From Streptomyces sp. NBC_01210 (GTDB taxonomy: Bacteria > Actinomycetota > Actinomycetes > Streptomycetales > Streptomycetaceae), in assembly GCF_036010325.1 (NCBI RefSeq), contig NZ_CP108549.1:5952001-6016000 (forward strand): 64,000 bases of DNA. The letters run 5' to 3'. Positions 33,308 through 42,557 of this stretch are shown piece by piece (the stretch's first letter is position 1; the number at the start of each line of letters is the position of its first letter). The position numbers and the translations under genes were made by a program. Below the pieces are notes generated by a model. That model made no database searches. It had not been told where the DNA came from and worked only from the letters and a program-made list of their open reading frames with translations.

Positions 33308-34728
33308 GGATGCGGTGCGTGGACCCGGGCGAGCGGCAAGCTGCGCGGGCTGCGGCCCGGCAGCTACACCGCCGAGACGACCGTGTACGACACCCGGGGC
33401 ACGGCGTTCCCCGCGCTTCCCGCGGCGAAGTCCACCTTCGAGGTCGTACGCGACGCCGAGCTGTCGAAGCCGAGCACCGGGCAGGACTGGCTGCGGCAGG
33501 GTGGCGACGAGGCCGGGCGGTCTGTGAGCGGCGACAACCCGGGCGACACGCTCGACCTCAAGTGGACTCAGCACACAGGTGAGCAGTTCAACCTGAACGG
33601 CTCCGTGATCGCGGACGGCAAGCTGATCGTCTCGTCCCGCGCCGTCGACTCCCCGTACAGCATGATGCTCGCCTACGACATCACCTCCGGCCGCGAGATC
33701 TGGCGCACCTACCTGGACGGCGACGCCGAGTCGGCGCCGACGCTCCACGACGGACGGGTCCATCTGACGACCGGCGTCGGACGGATCTACGCGCTGGACG
33801 CCGAGGACGGGCACGTCGCCCGGGAGTCGATCGACCGTGAGGAGCAGCACGGCGACACCGTGCGCCGCTACGGTCGCGCGGGCGGACCGGTCAGCGTTGT
33901 CCCGCTCGCCGGCGGGGACCGTACGGTCGCCGTCCACCAGGACTGGAACACGGTGCGCTGCCGTGACGCCAGGACGGGCGAGAAGCTGCCCGGCGGCTTC
34001 GGGGCCGCGGCCTCCTGGGGCCAGTCCCACAGCACGGTGGTGCGCGAGCTCGGCTCCAACACCGCCTATCTGCACTCTTCGTCGAGCAACACGGTCATCG
34101 CGATGGACCTCGCGAGCTGCAAACAGCTGTGGGCGAAGGACACCGGGGGCGACATCGACAGCCACTCGTCGCCCGTGCTGACGCAGCCCGCATCGGGCCC
34201 GGCGAAGCTGGTGACGTTCACGGCGTACGGCGTACGGCGTACGCGGCCACGACCCGAAGACGGGCGCGGTGACCTGGGAGTCCAAGGTGGGCGGCGGCAG
34301 CACCTGCGAGCCGGGGCGGGCCCCGCTCACCAGCCCGGCCGTGTGGGGCGACATTGCCTATGTCGCGGGCCGCGACGGTGTCGTACGCGCCTATGACACG
34401 AGCGCGGCCGATCCGTCGAAGCCGGTGTGGGAGACCAAGGGCCGATTATCTGGCGGGCGAGAGCCCGATGGACGACAAGTGGCGCGTCGCCATGGGCTGC
34501 TCGGCGGGAGCCGGTTCGCCGACGATGCATCCACTGGTCACCAAGTCCCTTGTGTATGTGGGGACATGGGACGGACGGCTGCTCGCCCTGGACCGTGCGA
34601 GCGGCACGCAGCTCGCCGCGTACAACCTGGGCGCGGGAGTGGCTTCGGCGCTCTCCGTCAGCGGTGACTGGGTCGTCGCCCTCACGGACGACGGCACCGT
34701 CCACGCACTCGCCGCGCGCCGGGACTGA
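33308..34728 (+). pseudogene. decayed PQQ-repeat beta-propeller gene
   Basis: Coding similarity runs in three frames. The first segment starts without a proper start or signal (stop at 33305-33307). It shows TTVYDTRGTAFPALP and several propeller blades (SREIWRTYLDG-type, RIYALDAEDG) up to about 34225. There the 7-nt unit GGCGTAC occurs three times, and removing one copy restores the frame into [13 protein letters not shown] and later blades. A second shift near 34440 needs one added base to continue into [11 protein letters not shown] and the end at AARRD. The parent would be a PQQ-like surface protein related to the gene at 1-428. Confidence 0.85.
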
Positions 34729-34742
34729 GAGGAAGCGCCACC

Positions 34743-35114
34743 GTGCGATCACTGCGCACCTGGGTGCTGCTCGTCCTGGCCGCCGTCCCCGCGCTGCTGT
34801 TCGGCAGCGCGGGGACGGCCCAGGCGCACCCCTTCGGCACACCGCCCGTCGTCAAGGCCGAGGCGAGGGGCCCGGCCGTGGAAGCGGCCTGGTCCGCGCA
34901 GAAGGACGCCGCCTTCGGCGCCGGTATGGCCCTGGCGCTCACCGGCGTCGGCATGATCGTGCTGCGCGGCCGTGACGTGCTGCTGGACCGCGTCTCCCGT
35001 CCCCCGGCGCTGCGCACCTGGACCCGGAGGGTTCCGCTCTTCGCGGCCTCGGCGGTGGTGGCCTCAGGCGCAGTGGCCTCGGCGCTGGCGGCGGGCCAAC
35101 TCCTCGCACCGTAA
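34743..35114 (+). CDS. small exported membrane protein, unknown function
   Basis: The 123-residue product has a Sec signal ending TAQA (about 28), a short mature segment beginning HPFGTPP and two membrane helices (about 60-78 and 95-115). The exported N-terminal part is reminiscent of CopC-like proteins of streptomycetes but lacks a recognisable copper site. GTG 34743 has GAGAGGAAG upstream, 14 nt after the pseudogene. Confidence 0.7.
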   Translation: MRSLRTWVLLVLAAVPALLFGSAGTAQAHPFGTPPVVKAEARGPAVEAAWSAQKDAAFGAGMALALTGVGMIVLRGRDVLLDRVSRPPALRTWTRRVPLFAASAVVASGAVASALAAGQLLAP

Positions 35115-35126
35115 AGCCCGTTCACG

Positions 35127-35170
35127 ACAAGGCGCCCCGTCCGGCTCACAGCCGGGCGGGGCGCCCTTGT
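35127..35170. terminator. bidirectional hairpin between convergent genes
   Basis: A long nearly perfect stem (ACAAGGCGCCCCGTCCGGCT with its complement, one bulge) lies between the small membrane protein gene and the convergent ahpD. It can serve both transcripts. Confidence 0.82.
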
Positions 35171-35183
35171 CGCAGCGCGGGGC

Positions 35184-35717
35184 TCAGTCCGCGAGCACAG
35201 CTTCCGCGTCCAGCGTCGTACCCACGGCCTGGATCACCGCGGCGATCTTGAAGGACTCCTGGATCGTCTCGCGGTCCACGCCGGCCTTGCGGAGCACCTG
35301 CTCGTGCGAGTCGAGGCACTGGCCGCAGCCGTTGATGGCGGAGACGGCGAGCGACCACAGCTCGAAGTCGACCTTCTCCACACCCGGGTTGCCGATCACG
35401 TTCATCCGCAGACCGGCGCGCAGCGTCCCGTACTCCGGGTCCGACAGCAGATGCCGGGTCCGGTAGAAGACGTTGTTCATCGCCATGACCGCGGCGGCGG
35501 ACTTGGCGGCGGTGTACGCCTCCGGGGAGAGGTTGGCCTTGGCCTCGGGCTCCAGCTCGCGCAGTACCTTCGCTGAGCGCGAGGCGATCGCGCAGGCCAG
35601 GACGGTGCCCCAGAGCTGCTGCTGCGGCAGCTCGCTGTTGCCGATCACCGAACCGAGGTTCAGCTTCAGGTCCTTGGCGTAGTCCGGTACCGAAGCCTTG
35701 AGTTCATCGAGGGACAT
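35184..35717 (-). CDS. ahpD: alkyl hydroperoxidase AhpD
   Basis: The 177-residue protein has the catalytic CGQC pair (Cys131, Cys134) with His138, matching the spacing in the Mycobacterium enzyme, and the expected all-helical sequence. With lipoamide/dihydrolipoamide acyltransferase components it reduces AhpC. The gene lies 6 nt after ahpC in the same operon, under the divergent OxyR promoter region. Confidence 0.96.
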   Translation of the reverse strand: MSLDELKASVPDYAKDLKLNLGSVIGNSELPQQQLWGTVLACAIASRSAKVLRELEPEAKANLSPEAYTAAKSAAAVMAMNNVFYRTRHLLSDPEYGTLRAGLRMNVIGNPGVEKVDFELWSLAVSAINGCGQCLDSHEQVLRKAGVDRETIQESFKIAAVIQAVGTTLDAEAVLAD

Positions 35718-35723
35718 ATCGGA

Positions 35724-36278
35724 TCACTCGCCCGACAGCAGCGCGACCGGGTCGAGGGTGTTCTCGCCCTTGGTCCAGTTGCACGGGCACAGCTCGTCGG
35801 TCTGCAGGGCGTCGAGCACCCGCAGGACCTCCTTGGGGTTACGGCCGACGGAGCCGGCGGTCACCATGGTGAACTGGATCTCGTTGTTCGGGTCGACGAT
35901 GAAGACGGCGCGCTGCGCGAAGCCGTCCTCGCCCTCGATGCCGAGGTCGCGCATCAGCTCGTGCTTGGAGTCGGCCAGCATCGGGAAGGGCAGGTCACGC
36001 AGGTCCGCGTGGTCCTTGCGCCAGGCGTGGTGGACGAACTCGGAGTCGCCGGAGAAGCCGAGTATCTGGGCGTCACGGTCGGCGAACTCGTCGTTCAGCT
36101 TGCCGAAGGCCGCGATCTCGGTGGGGCAGACGAAGGTGAAGTCCTTGGGCCACGCGAAAAGGACCTTCCACTTGCCCTCGTAGGACTTGTGGTTGATCTC
36201 CTCGAACTCCTTGCCGGCCTCCAGTGAGACGCAGGCAGTCAGTTCGAACGTGGGGAACTGGTCACCAACAGTGAGCAC
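35724..36278 (-). CDS. ahpC: peroxiredoxin AhpC
   Basis: The 184-residue 2-Cys peroxiredoxin has the peroxidatic Cys51 in FTFVCPTE and the CPC motif (Cys164, Cys166) for resolution and for reaction with AhpD. It removes hydrogen peroxide and organic peroxides. The ATG follows GGAGAG. It is divergent from oxyR, the usual arrangement in streptomycetes, where OxyR activates ahpCD on oxidation. Confidence 0.96.
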   Translation of the reverse strand: MLTVGDQFPTFELTACVSLEAGKEFEEINHKSYEGKWKVLFAWPKDFTFVCPTEIAAFGKLNDEFADRDAQILGFSGDSEFVHHAWRKDHADLRDLPFPMLADSKHELMRDLGIEGEDGFAQRAVFIVDPNNEIQFTMVTAGSVGRNPKEVLRVLDALQTDELCPCNWTKGENTLDPVALLSGE

Positions 36279-36408
36279 GCGCTCTCCTTGCAGAAAGGAA
36301 TTCCCTTTTGAGGTCTTCCGGGGGGTTGGACGGATCTTGATACTGGCACAGAGTGCATTGATCGCGGAAATAGCTAGACTCGGTCATCGCGATCGGAGGT
36401 GCCTATCA
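36279..36408. promoter_or_regulatory. divergent ahpC-oxyR control region
   Basis: GATCGCG (36360-36366) and CGCGATC (36388-36394) form an inverted repeat around ATAGCTAGACT, an AT-rich T-N11-A centre of the type bound by LysR proteins. Both promoters must lie in these 130 nt. Confidence 0.6.
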
Positions 36409-37383
36409 GTGTCCACCAGTAATGTCGGCAATGCCGTTAATAGGGGAAGTTCCAGAGGTAAGCAGCCCAGCCTGGCGCAGCTGCGCGCCTTCGCCGCCGT
36501 GGCCGAGCATCTGCACTTTCGGGACGCCGCGGCCGCAATCGGGATGAGTCAGCCCGCACTGTCCGGTGCTGTATCGGCACTGGAGGAGGCACTCGGTGTC
36601 CAGCTCCTGGAGCGTACGACCCGCAAGGTGCTGCTCTCGTCGGCCGGAGAGCGGCTGGCCGTGCGGGCCAAGGCTGTGCTGGACGCGGTCGGTGAGCTGC
36701 TGGAGGAGGCCGAGGCGGTACGTGCCCCGTTCACCGGGGTGCTCCGGCTCGGCGTGATCCCGACCGTCGCCCCGTATCTGCTGCCGACCGTGCTGCGCCT
36801 GGTGCATGAGAACTACCCGGACCTCGACCTCCAGGTCCACGAGGAGCAGACGTCCTCGCTGCTGGAGGGGCTCGCGGCAGGGCGGCTCGATCTGCTGCTG
36901 CTCGCCGTGCCGCTCGGGGTCCCGGGCGTGAGCGAGCTGCCGCTGTTCGACGAGGACTTTGTGCTGGTCACGCCCGAGGACCACTGGCTGGGTGGCCGCC
37001 AGGACATTCCGCGCAAGGCCCTGCGCGAACTGCATCTGCTGCTGCTCGACGAGGGCCACTGTCTGCGCGACCAGGCGCTCGACATCTGCCGGGAGGCCGG
37101 CCGTACCGACGGCGCTCCGGTGTCGACGACGGCCGCGGGCCTGTCCACGCTGGTGCAGCTGGTCGCCGGCGGGCTCGGAGTGACGCTGCTGCCGCGTACG
37201 GCGGTCGAGGTGGAGACGGGCCGGGCGGGCAGGCTGCAGACGGCGTACTTCGCCGAACCCGCCCCCGCACGCACTGTCGCCCTGGCGATGCGCGCGGGCG
37301 CGGCACGCCAGGGCGAATTCGAGGAGTTCGCACAGGCCCTGCGGGACGCGATGCGCGCGCTGCCGGTGCGGGTGCTCGACTGA
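36409..37383 (+). CDS. oxyR: peroxide sensor OxyR (LysR family)
   Basis: The 324-residue regulator has an N-terminal winged helix (about 20-80, SLAQLRAFAAVAEHLHFRDAA) and an effector domain with the redox pair Cys218 and Cys227 in EGHCLRDQALDIC, nine residues apart as in E. coli OxyR. Oxidation forms a disulphide and activates ahpCD. GTG 36409 lies 9 nt after GGAGG; it adds about 18 residues before the usual start, which is common for streptomycete OxyR. Confidence 0.95.
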   Translation: MSTSNVGNAVNRGSSRGKQPSLAQLRAFAAVAEHLHFRDAAAAIGMSQPALSGAVSALEEALGVQLLERTTRKVLLSSAGERLAVRAKAVLDAVGELLEEAEAVRAPFTGVLRLGVIPTVAPYLLPTVLRLVHENYPDLDLQVHEEQTSSLLEGLAAGRLDLLLLAVPLGVPGVSELPLFDEDFVLVTPEDHWLGGRQDIPRKALRELHLLLLDEGHCLRDQALDICREAGRTDGAPVSTTAAGLSTLVQLVAGGLGVTLLPRTAVEVETGRAGRLQTAYFAEPAPARTVALAMRAGAARQGEFEEFAQALRDAMRALPVRVLD

Positions 37384-37423
37384 CCGCTCCGTACTGCCCC
37401 GGGCTGCGTCGTACGCCCTTGTG

Positions 37424-39764
37424 CTACTCCGTACGCAGTCCGTCCGGGCGCATCATGCGCCACAGCGGCGGCAGGCTGAGCACCGTCACCAGCAGAATCA
37501 GCGCGGCCCCGACGCCGGTGATCGGCAGGAAGGCCCACCAGTCGGCGACCTGCTTGTCGACCAGCTTCAGCAGGACAAGACCGAGCCCGATGCCACCCGT
37601 GACCGCGAGGGCGAGACCCAGCACGATCGGCACGGCGGTCTGCCACAGCACCGACCAGCTCAGAGTGGCGCGCCGGGTGCCGAAGGCGACCAGCACCGAC
37701 AGCAGCCGCTTGCGGTCGCGGAGCTGTTCCAGCGTGGAGACGAGCATGGACGCGGCGATCAGCAGCATCGTCGCGGTCGCGCCGACGAAGAGACCGGTGC
37801 GCACGCTGGAGAACTGGCTGTCACGCTCGAAGTTCTGCAGCGTGGAGACGCTGGTCAGCGGGTCGATGGCGGCCGCGCTGTTACGGGCGTACTCGGCCGC
37901 CTCGGGCACGTCGGGGTCCAGCCGGATCATCGCCTTGGCCATCGGGCTCATCAGCTTCGACACATCGATGGTGGACGGCGTCGCCATGACGCCGAAGGAG
38001 ACCTGACCCACCGGGTCGGTACGCGAGTCCACCGTCCTGGCGGATGCGGGGATACGCCACAGCACCGGTTTGGTCGACTTCGCCTCGCCTCCGGGGTCGA
38101 ACTGCTCCGAGTTGAGGTTGACCTGGGCGCCGGGCCGGGCAGTCTTGGCGAGAAATTCGTCCGGCGGTCCCTGATTGCCGTGCGTACGGGCGATGAAGAC
38201 GTCGCCGTCCTTGCAGGAGGGCAGCTTCGCCAGCTCCCGCAGCGACGGGCAGTCGGCGACAGTGATCTGGGTGGAGGGGATGTAGCCCTCGCCCGCGCGT
38301 ATCGGTCCCGGCCGGTCGACGGACGCCTGGATCATCCCGATCACGCCGGCGACGCCCTTGGTCGCCGAGTACTTCTCGATCATCTTGCGCGCCACGGAGC
38401 CGTCCGTGGCCTTCGCGCTCGTCTCGAGCTGGGCGCGGGCCGCGTCCATGCCGGTCGGCTTCATGAAGTCGCTCTGCACGGAGCTGAAGAGCATCTGCAG
38501 CGCGATGGCGCCGGCCGCCGCGACGACGATGCCGCTCACCGCACGGGCCGCCGTTCCGCTGCTCAACTGGAGCCGTCGTACCGCAAGTTGCCAGGGCACG
38601 GGCCCGCCGCGCAGTCGGCCGACCACTGCCTCGACCAGCCACGGCAGCAGCGCGGTGACCCCGGTCAGGACCAGCAGCGCGCCGCCGGCGATCTGATAGG
38701 TGGCGATCTCGGTGTCCCCCAGGCCGACCCGGCCCGACTGGGGCAGCAGCAGGGCGAGACCGGCGGCCGGCATCAGCAGCCGCCACCACAGTCGGCGCCG
38801 CCGCGGAGCGGTGTTCCGTACGACGCCGAGCGGCTCGATCGTCACACCACGCAGCGTGAAGAGGATGACGGCGATCGCGGATGCCGGTACGGCGACGGCG
38901 ATCAGCGCGGTCAGCACCGGGCTCGGCACGATGTCGGAGGGGAAGGCGTTGACGTTCCAGATGGTCACCGAGCCGATGAACTGCCGTATCAGCGCGAGGA
39001 ATCCGGCGCCCGCGACCAGCCCGAGCAGCGCGCCGCACAGTGACTCACCGGCCGCGATCCGCCGTGTCATCGCCTGATCGGAGCCGACCAGCCGGAGTGC
39101 GGCGAGCCGCCGGTCGCACTGCTCGCCGCCGAACCGCACGGCGGTGGCGATGAACACGGCCACCGGCAGGAGCAGGGCCACACAGGCCATCACGATGACG
39201 AGCAGGAGCACGGCGCTCATCGGGTCGTCCTTGCCCTGGTTGCCGCCGTAGCTGTCCGCGCGCCAGTCGGCCGCCACCCTGGGGAGGGTGGAACTGCCCG
39301 CGTAGGCCGCGGTCCCCGATGGTGGCGGTGACCCGGTACGGCAGCCGGTCCTTCAGCAGCGCCCCTTCGGGGGAGCTGAGCAGGTCGGCGAGGGCGGGGG
39401 AGACGGCCATCTCGCCGGGGCCCGGCAGCTTCGCCAGGCCGGGCGGCGCCGGGGCGTCGCCGCCGTCGGGCCGGAACACGGCGCCGTTGACGGTGTCGCC
39501 GCGGTAGAGCGTGCTGGTCCGGGCGAAGAGGAACGAGCGCTCGGAACGCTTCACCTCGTCGTTGAAGGTGACCGCGCGGTCCGCCTCGCGGGTGTCGCGG
39601 CTCTCGATGAGATGTGGCACGGACGCGGCGACCAGTAGCAGGGAGACGCCCAGGCCGACGCCGATGGCGGTGAGGATCGTACGGGTCCAGCCGCGCCGGC
39701 CGCCGGTGACGGCGAACCGGGCGCCCAGGGTGAGATCCCGTATCCAGGTGGCGCCGCCGCTCAT
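37424..39764 (-). pseudogene. FtsX-type ABC transporter permease with frameshift
   Basis: Two frames together give one complete permease of about 780 residues. The first (39764 to about 39305) starts SGGATWIRDLTLGARFAV and ends RVTATIGDRG; the second continues AYAGSSTLPRVAADWRADSYGG to the end at 37424. One surplus base within the G/C-rich stretch near 39305 breaks the frame. The intact form would be a MacB/FtsX-like permease with two core domains and an extracellular region (about residues 440-590), working with the ATPase that overlaps its start. A sequencing error is possible; otherwise the transporter is inactive. Confidence 0.8.
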
Positions 39765-40447
39765 GCCACGCCCGCCATGTCGCGCACCTTGCCGTCGCGG
39801 ACGATGACCTCGCGGTCGGAGTACGCGGCCACCCGGGCCTCGTGCGTCACCAGGACGACCGCGGCGTTGGTGTCCCGGGCAGCGTCGGTGAGCAGCTCCA
39901 TCACCCGCTCGCCGTTGAGTGAGTCGAGGGCGCCGGTCGGCTCGTCGGCGAAGAGCACCCGCGGCGAGGTGACCAGCGCGCGGGCGACCGCGACCCGCTG
40001 GCCCTGGCCGCCGGAGACCTCGCCGGGCCGCTTGTTGCCGATCTCGGCGACTTCGAGGCGCTCCATCCACTCCAGTGCGGTGCGCTCGGCCTCCTTGCGC
40101 CGGGTGCCGTTCAGCCGAAGTGGCAGCGCGACGTTCTCGGTGCAGGTCAGCTCGGGAACGAGCTGGCCGAACTGGAAGACGAAGCCGTAGTCGCTGCGGC
40201 GCAGTGCGCTCCGTGCGGCGTCCGACATCGCGGAGAGGTCGCGCCCGCTGTAGCTGATCGACCCGGAGTCGGGCCGGACTATCCCGGCGAGGCAGTGGAG
40301 CAGGGTCGATTTGCCGGAGCCGGAGGGCCCCATGACGGCGACGACCTCGCCGGCGTGGATGGAGAAGGACGCGCCGTCGAGGGCGGGGGTGGGGCCGTAC
40401 GCCTTGTGCAGGTCGGCGGCGACGAGGAGGGAGCCTGCGGGGATCAT
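39761..40447 (-). CDS. ABC transporter ATP-binding protein (LolD/MacB-like)
   Basis: The 228-residue ATPase shows Walker A GPSGSGKST, Q-loop, signature VSGGQGQR, Walker B RVLFADEPTGALDS and His in VTHEARVAA. It belongs to the MacB/LolD class that drives FtsX-type permeases. It overlaps the PadR gene (ATGA) upstream and the permease start downstream (ATGA), so all three are one operon. Confidence 0.95.
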   Translation of the reverse strand: MIPAGSLLVAADLHKAYGPTPALDGASFSIHAGEVVAVMGPSGSGKSTLLHCLAGIVRPDSGSISYSGRDLSAMSDAARSALRRSDYGFVFQFGQLVPELTCTENVALPLRLNGTRRKEAERTALEWMERLEVAEIGNKRPGEVSGGQGQRVAVARALVTSPRVLFADEPTGALDSLNGERVMELLTDAARDTNAAVVLVTHEARVAAYSDREVIVRDGKVRDMAGVA

Positions 40448-40968
40448 CCGCGCACCTCCTTGGCGAGCTGGTCGAGCCGGGCACCGGTCAGTTCCAGCCA
40501 GCGCAGATCGGCTTCGAGGTGGAAGAGGGCGTGGTCGCAGATGAGCTGGTCGGCGAGGTCACCGCGGCGCTTGCGGTCGGTAAGGATACGCATCAGCCGC
40601 AGATGCTCGGCTCGCTGCCCATCAAGGAGATCGGCGGCGCTGCGGCCGGTGAGCAGCGCGAGGACGACCTTGGTGTAGAGGGTCGACTGGAGGTACGGCT
40701 CGGGCTTCTCGGGCTGCGCGAGCCACTGGGTGACATCGGTGATCCCGGCGTCGGTGATGGCGTAGCGCTTGCGTTCGGGGCCGCCGCCGGCCTCGATGCC
40801 GTCGACCTCGACGAGGCCGTTCTTGAGGAGGCGGGACATGGTCGAGTAGACCTGCCCGTAGTGGAGGGGCCGGTCGTGGCCGAACTTCTCGTCGAAGGCG
40901 CGCTTGAGGTCGTAGCCGTGGCGCGGGCCGGACTCGAGGAGCCCGAGGAGTGTGTGACCGATGGACAT
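40444..40968 (-). CDS. PadR-family transcriptional regulator
   Basis: The 174-residue protein has an N-terminal PadR winged helix (about 1-85; LGLLESGPRHGYDLKRAFDEKF, then VYSTMSRLLKNGLVEV) and a C-terminal helical dimerisation domain of the PadR-s2 type (about 95-174). It probably represses its own operon, which encodes an ABC exporter; PadR proteins commonly sense drugs or phenolics. ATG 40968 was chosen at the start of similarity; GTG 40977 adds three residues. Two 12-bp direct repeats overlap its promoter. Confidence 0.9.
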   Translation of the reverse strand: MSIGHTLLGLLESGPRHGYDLKRAFDEKFGHDRPLHYGQVYSTMSRLLKNGLVEVDGIEAGGGPERKRYAITDAGITDVTQWLAQPEKPEPYLQSTLYTKVVLALLTGRSAADLLDGQRAEHLRLMRILTDRKRRGDLADQLICDHALFHLEADLRWLELTGARLDQLAKEVRG

Positions 40969-40986
40969 GCGCGGCACTCTACACGG

Positions 40987-41011
40987 TGTGTATACCTGCT
41001 GTGTATACCTG
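40987..41011 (-). promoter_or_regulatory. two 12-bp direct repeats at the padR promoter
   Basis: TGTGTATACCTG occurs twice (40987-40998 and 41000-41011), one base apart, so the GTATAC palindromes lie 13 bp apart. On the minus strand TATACA provides a -10 close to the start codon. The position suits autorepression by PadR. Confidence 0.65.
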
Positions 41012-41024
41012 ATGCGGGGATCTG

Positions 41025-41095
41025 CGGGCTCCGCCCCGGACCTCGCGCCTCAATCGCCGGCTGGGCTGAATTTCAGCCCGTCCGGCGATTGAGGA
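41025..41095 (-). repeat. dispersed palindromic repeat, copy 1
   Basis: The hairpin arms CCTCAATCGCCGG (41048-41060) and CCGGCGATTGAGG (41082-41094) enclose GGCTGAATTTCAGCC. Next to it on one side is CGCGAGGTCCGGGGCGGAGC (on the minus strand). The same layout occurs at 52468-52536 in the other orientation. Confidence 0.8.
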
Positions 41096-41137
41096 CCCGA
41101 GCGAAGGTCGTACGGGGGCTGGGGGCTTGCCCCAGGG

Positions 41138-41359
41138 CTATTCCCCCTCGTCCCCCGGCGCAGCCCTCGGCGGGCGCCCCCGCCGGGGGATCGGGCCGGC
41201 GCTGCCCGGCAAGCGGCCCGCGTCCGACAAGGCGCGACGGAGGATGAACTCGATCTGCGCGTTCGCGCTGCGCAGCTCGTCCGACGCCCACCGCGCCACC
41301 GCCTCGTACACGGCAGGATCCAGCCGCAGCAGCACCTGCTTCCGCTCGGGCGGCGTCAC
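41138..41359 (-). CDS. small ribbon-helix-helix-like protein
   Basis: The 73-residue protein starts PPERKQVLLRLDPAVYEAVARWA and continues DELRSANAQIEFILRRAL, a pattern of Arc/CopG-type ribbon-helix-helix proteins, with a basic Pro/Arg-rich tail. Its GTG overlaps the stop of the SPFH gene (GTGA). It probably binds DNA and could regulate the pair through the palindrome at 42339. Confidence 0.75.
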   Translation of the reverse strand: MTPPERKQVLLRLDPAVYEAVARWASDELRSANAQIEFILRRALSDAGRLPGSAGPIPRRGRPPRAAPGDEGE

Positions 41360-42291
41360 TGGTAGAGCGACCCTGTGTTGAGGACAGGTTGCGGCGCGCG
41401 GTCGCCGCACAGCACCACCATCAGGTTCGACACCATGGCTGCCTTGCGCTCCGTGTCGAGCTCGACGATGTCCTGTTCCGTGATCCTGGCCAGCGCCGCC
41501 TCGACCATGCCGACCGCGCCGTCCACGATCTGCCGCCGCGCCGCCACCACCGCGCCCGCCTGCTGGCGCTGCAGCATCGCGGACGCGATCTCCGGGGCGT
41601 ACGCGAGATGCGTGAAGCGGGACTCGATGATGTGTACGCCGGCCGCTTCCACGCGCGCGTGCAGCTCGACCGCCAGCTTCTCGGTGATCTCCTCCGCGTT
41701 GCCGCGCAGCGACAGGCCGTCCTCGTCGTGCGCGTCGTAGGGGTACTCGATCGCGATGTGCCGCACCGCCGCCTCCGTCTGGGTGGAGACGAACTCCAGG
41801 AAGTCGTCCACCTCGAACATCGCCTGCGCCGTATCCTCGACCTTCCACACGACCACCGCGGCGAGCTCGATCGGGTTGCCGTAGGCGTCGTTCACCTTCA
41901 GAACCGCGGTCTCGTGGTTCCGTACCCGCGTCGAGATCTTGACCCGCGAGGTGAACGGGTTGACCCAGCGCAGGCCGTCCGTACGGATCGTGCCCCGGTA
42001 GCGCCCGAAGAGCTGGACCACCCGCGCCTCGCCCGGTGCGACCGTGTTCAGCCCGCACATCGCGACGAACGCGGCGATCCCGACCACGACGCCGAGCAGG
42101 ATCAGCGCCACCTTCGCGCCGGTCGCGCCGATCGCCGCCCCCGCGACGACGAGCACGACCCCGGCGGCTATTCCGAGCAGCCCCAGCAGTAGAGCGGCGC
42201 CCCCGCCGATGCTGTGCGCCGGAAATTCACGAACCTGTGGCGTCGGCATCTCCGGCAGGTCTTCCACGGTTGGTGTGCTGGTGGCAGGCAT
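41356..42291 (-). CDS. SPFH/band 7 membrane protein
   Basis: The 311-residue protein has two membrane helices near the N-terminus (about 30-52 and 60-80) and an SPFH domain (about 85-300) with [19 protein letters not shown] and GLRWVNPF, typical of stomatin/slipin-like proteins. The role in membrane microdomains is known for the family but not for this member. The ATG lies close after a 16-bp palindrome, and the gene is the first of a two-gene operon. Confidence 0.88.
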   Translation of the reverse strand: MPATSTPTVEDLPEMPTPQVREFPAHSIGGGAALLLGLLGIAAGVVLVVAGAAIGATGAKVALILLGVVVGIAAFVAMCGLNTVAPGEARVVQLFGRYRGTIRTDGLRWVNPFTSRVKISTRVRNHETAVLKVNDAYGNPIELAAVVVWKVEDTAQAMFEVDDFLEFVSTQTEAAVRHIAIEYPYDAHDEDGLSLRGNAEEITEKLAVELHARVEAAGVHIIESRFTHLAYAPEIASAMLQRQQAGAVVAARRQIVDGAVGMVEAALARITEQDIVELDTERKAAMVSNLMVVLCGDRAPQPVLNTGSLYQ

Positions 42292-42338
42292 GATGGCTCC
42301 CCGTTTCCGGGGTCGGCGACAGCCGCCGACCCTCTAGC

Positions 42339-42354
42339 AAAGTGATATCACTTT
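42339..42354 (-). promoter_or_regulatory. 16-bp perfect palindrome before SPFH operon
   Basis: AAAGTGATATCACTTT lies 48 nt upstream of the SPFH start codon, in an AT-rich patch. It looks like the operator of a dimeric repressor. The RHH protein encoded in the operon is a candidate. Confidence 0.7.
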
Positions 42355-42557
42355 AACGCGCATCGCAACCCTGTGCACCTCTCATGAGTCGGTTCCATGA
42401 GACGGGGTGCTGATTCTCACGTCCGGAAAAGACCGGATCGATGGCTCTTTGTCTGTGTGAGCGGTGTTAGCTTTCTGAGCTGATTCCGGCCCGATGCCGG
42501 GCCGATAGCGCAAGCACGACCAGCGAAAACAGTGACTACGAGCGGAGCAGCGAAGCG

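Noticed and set aside
34210..34260. Programmed frameshift in the PQQ-repeat gene
   Set aside because: A 7-bp triplication plus a second shift and a missing N-terminus fit decay better than recoding.
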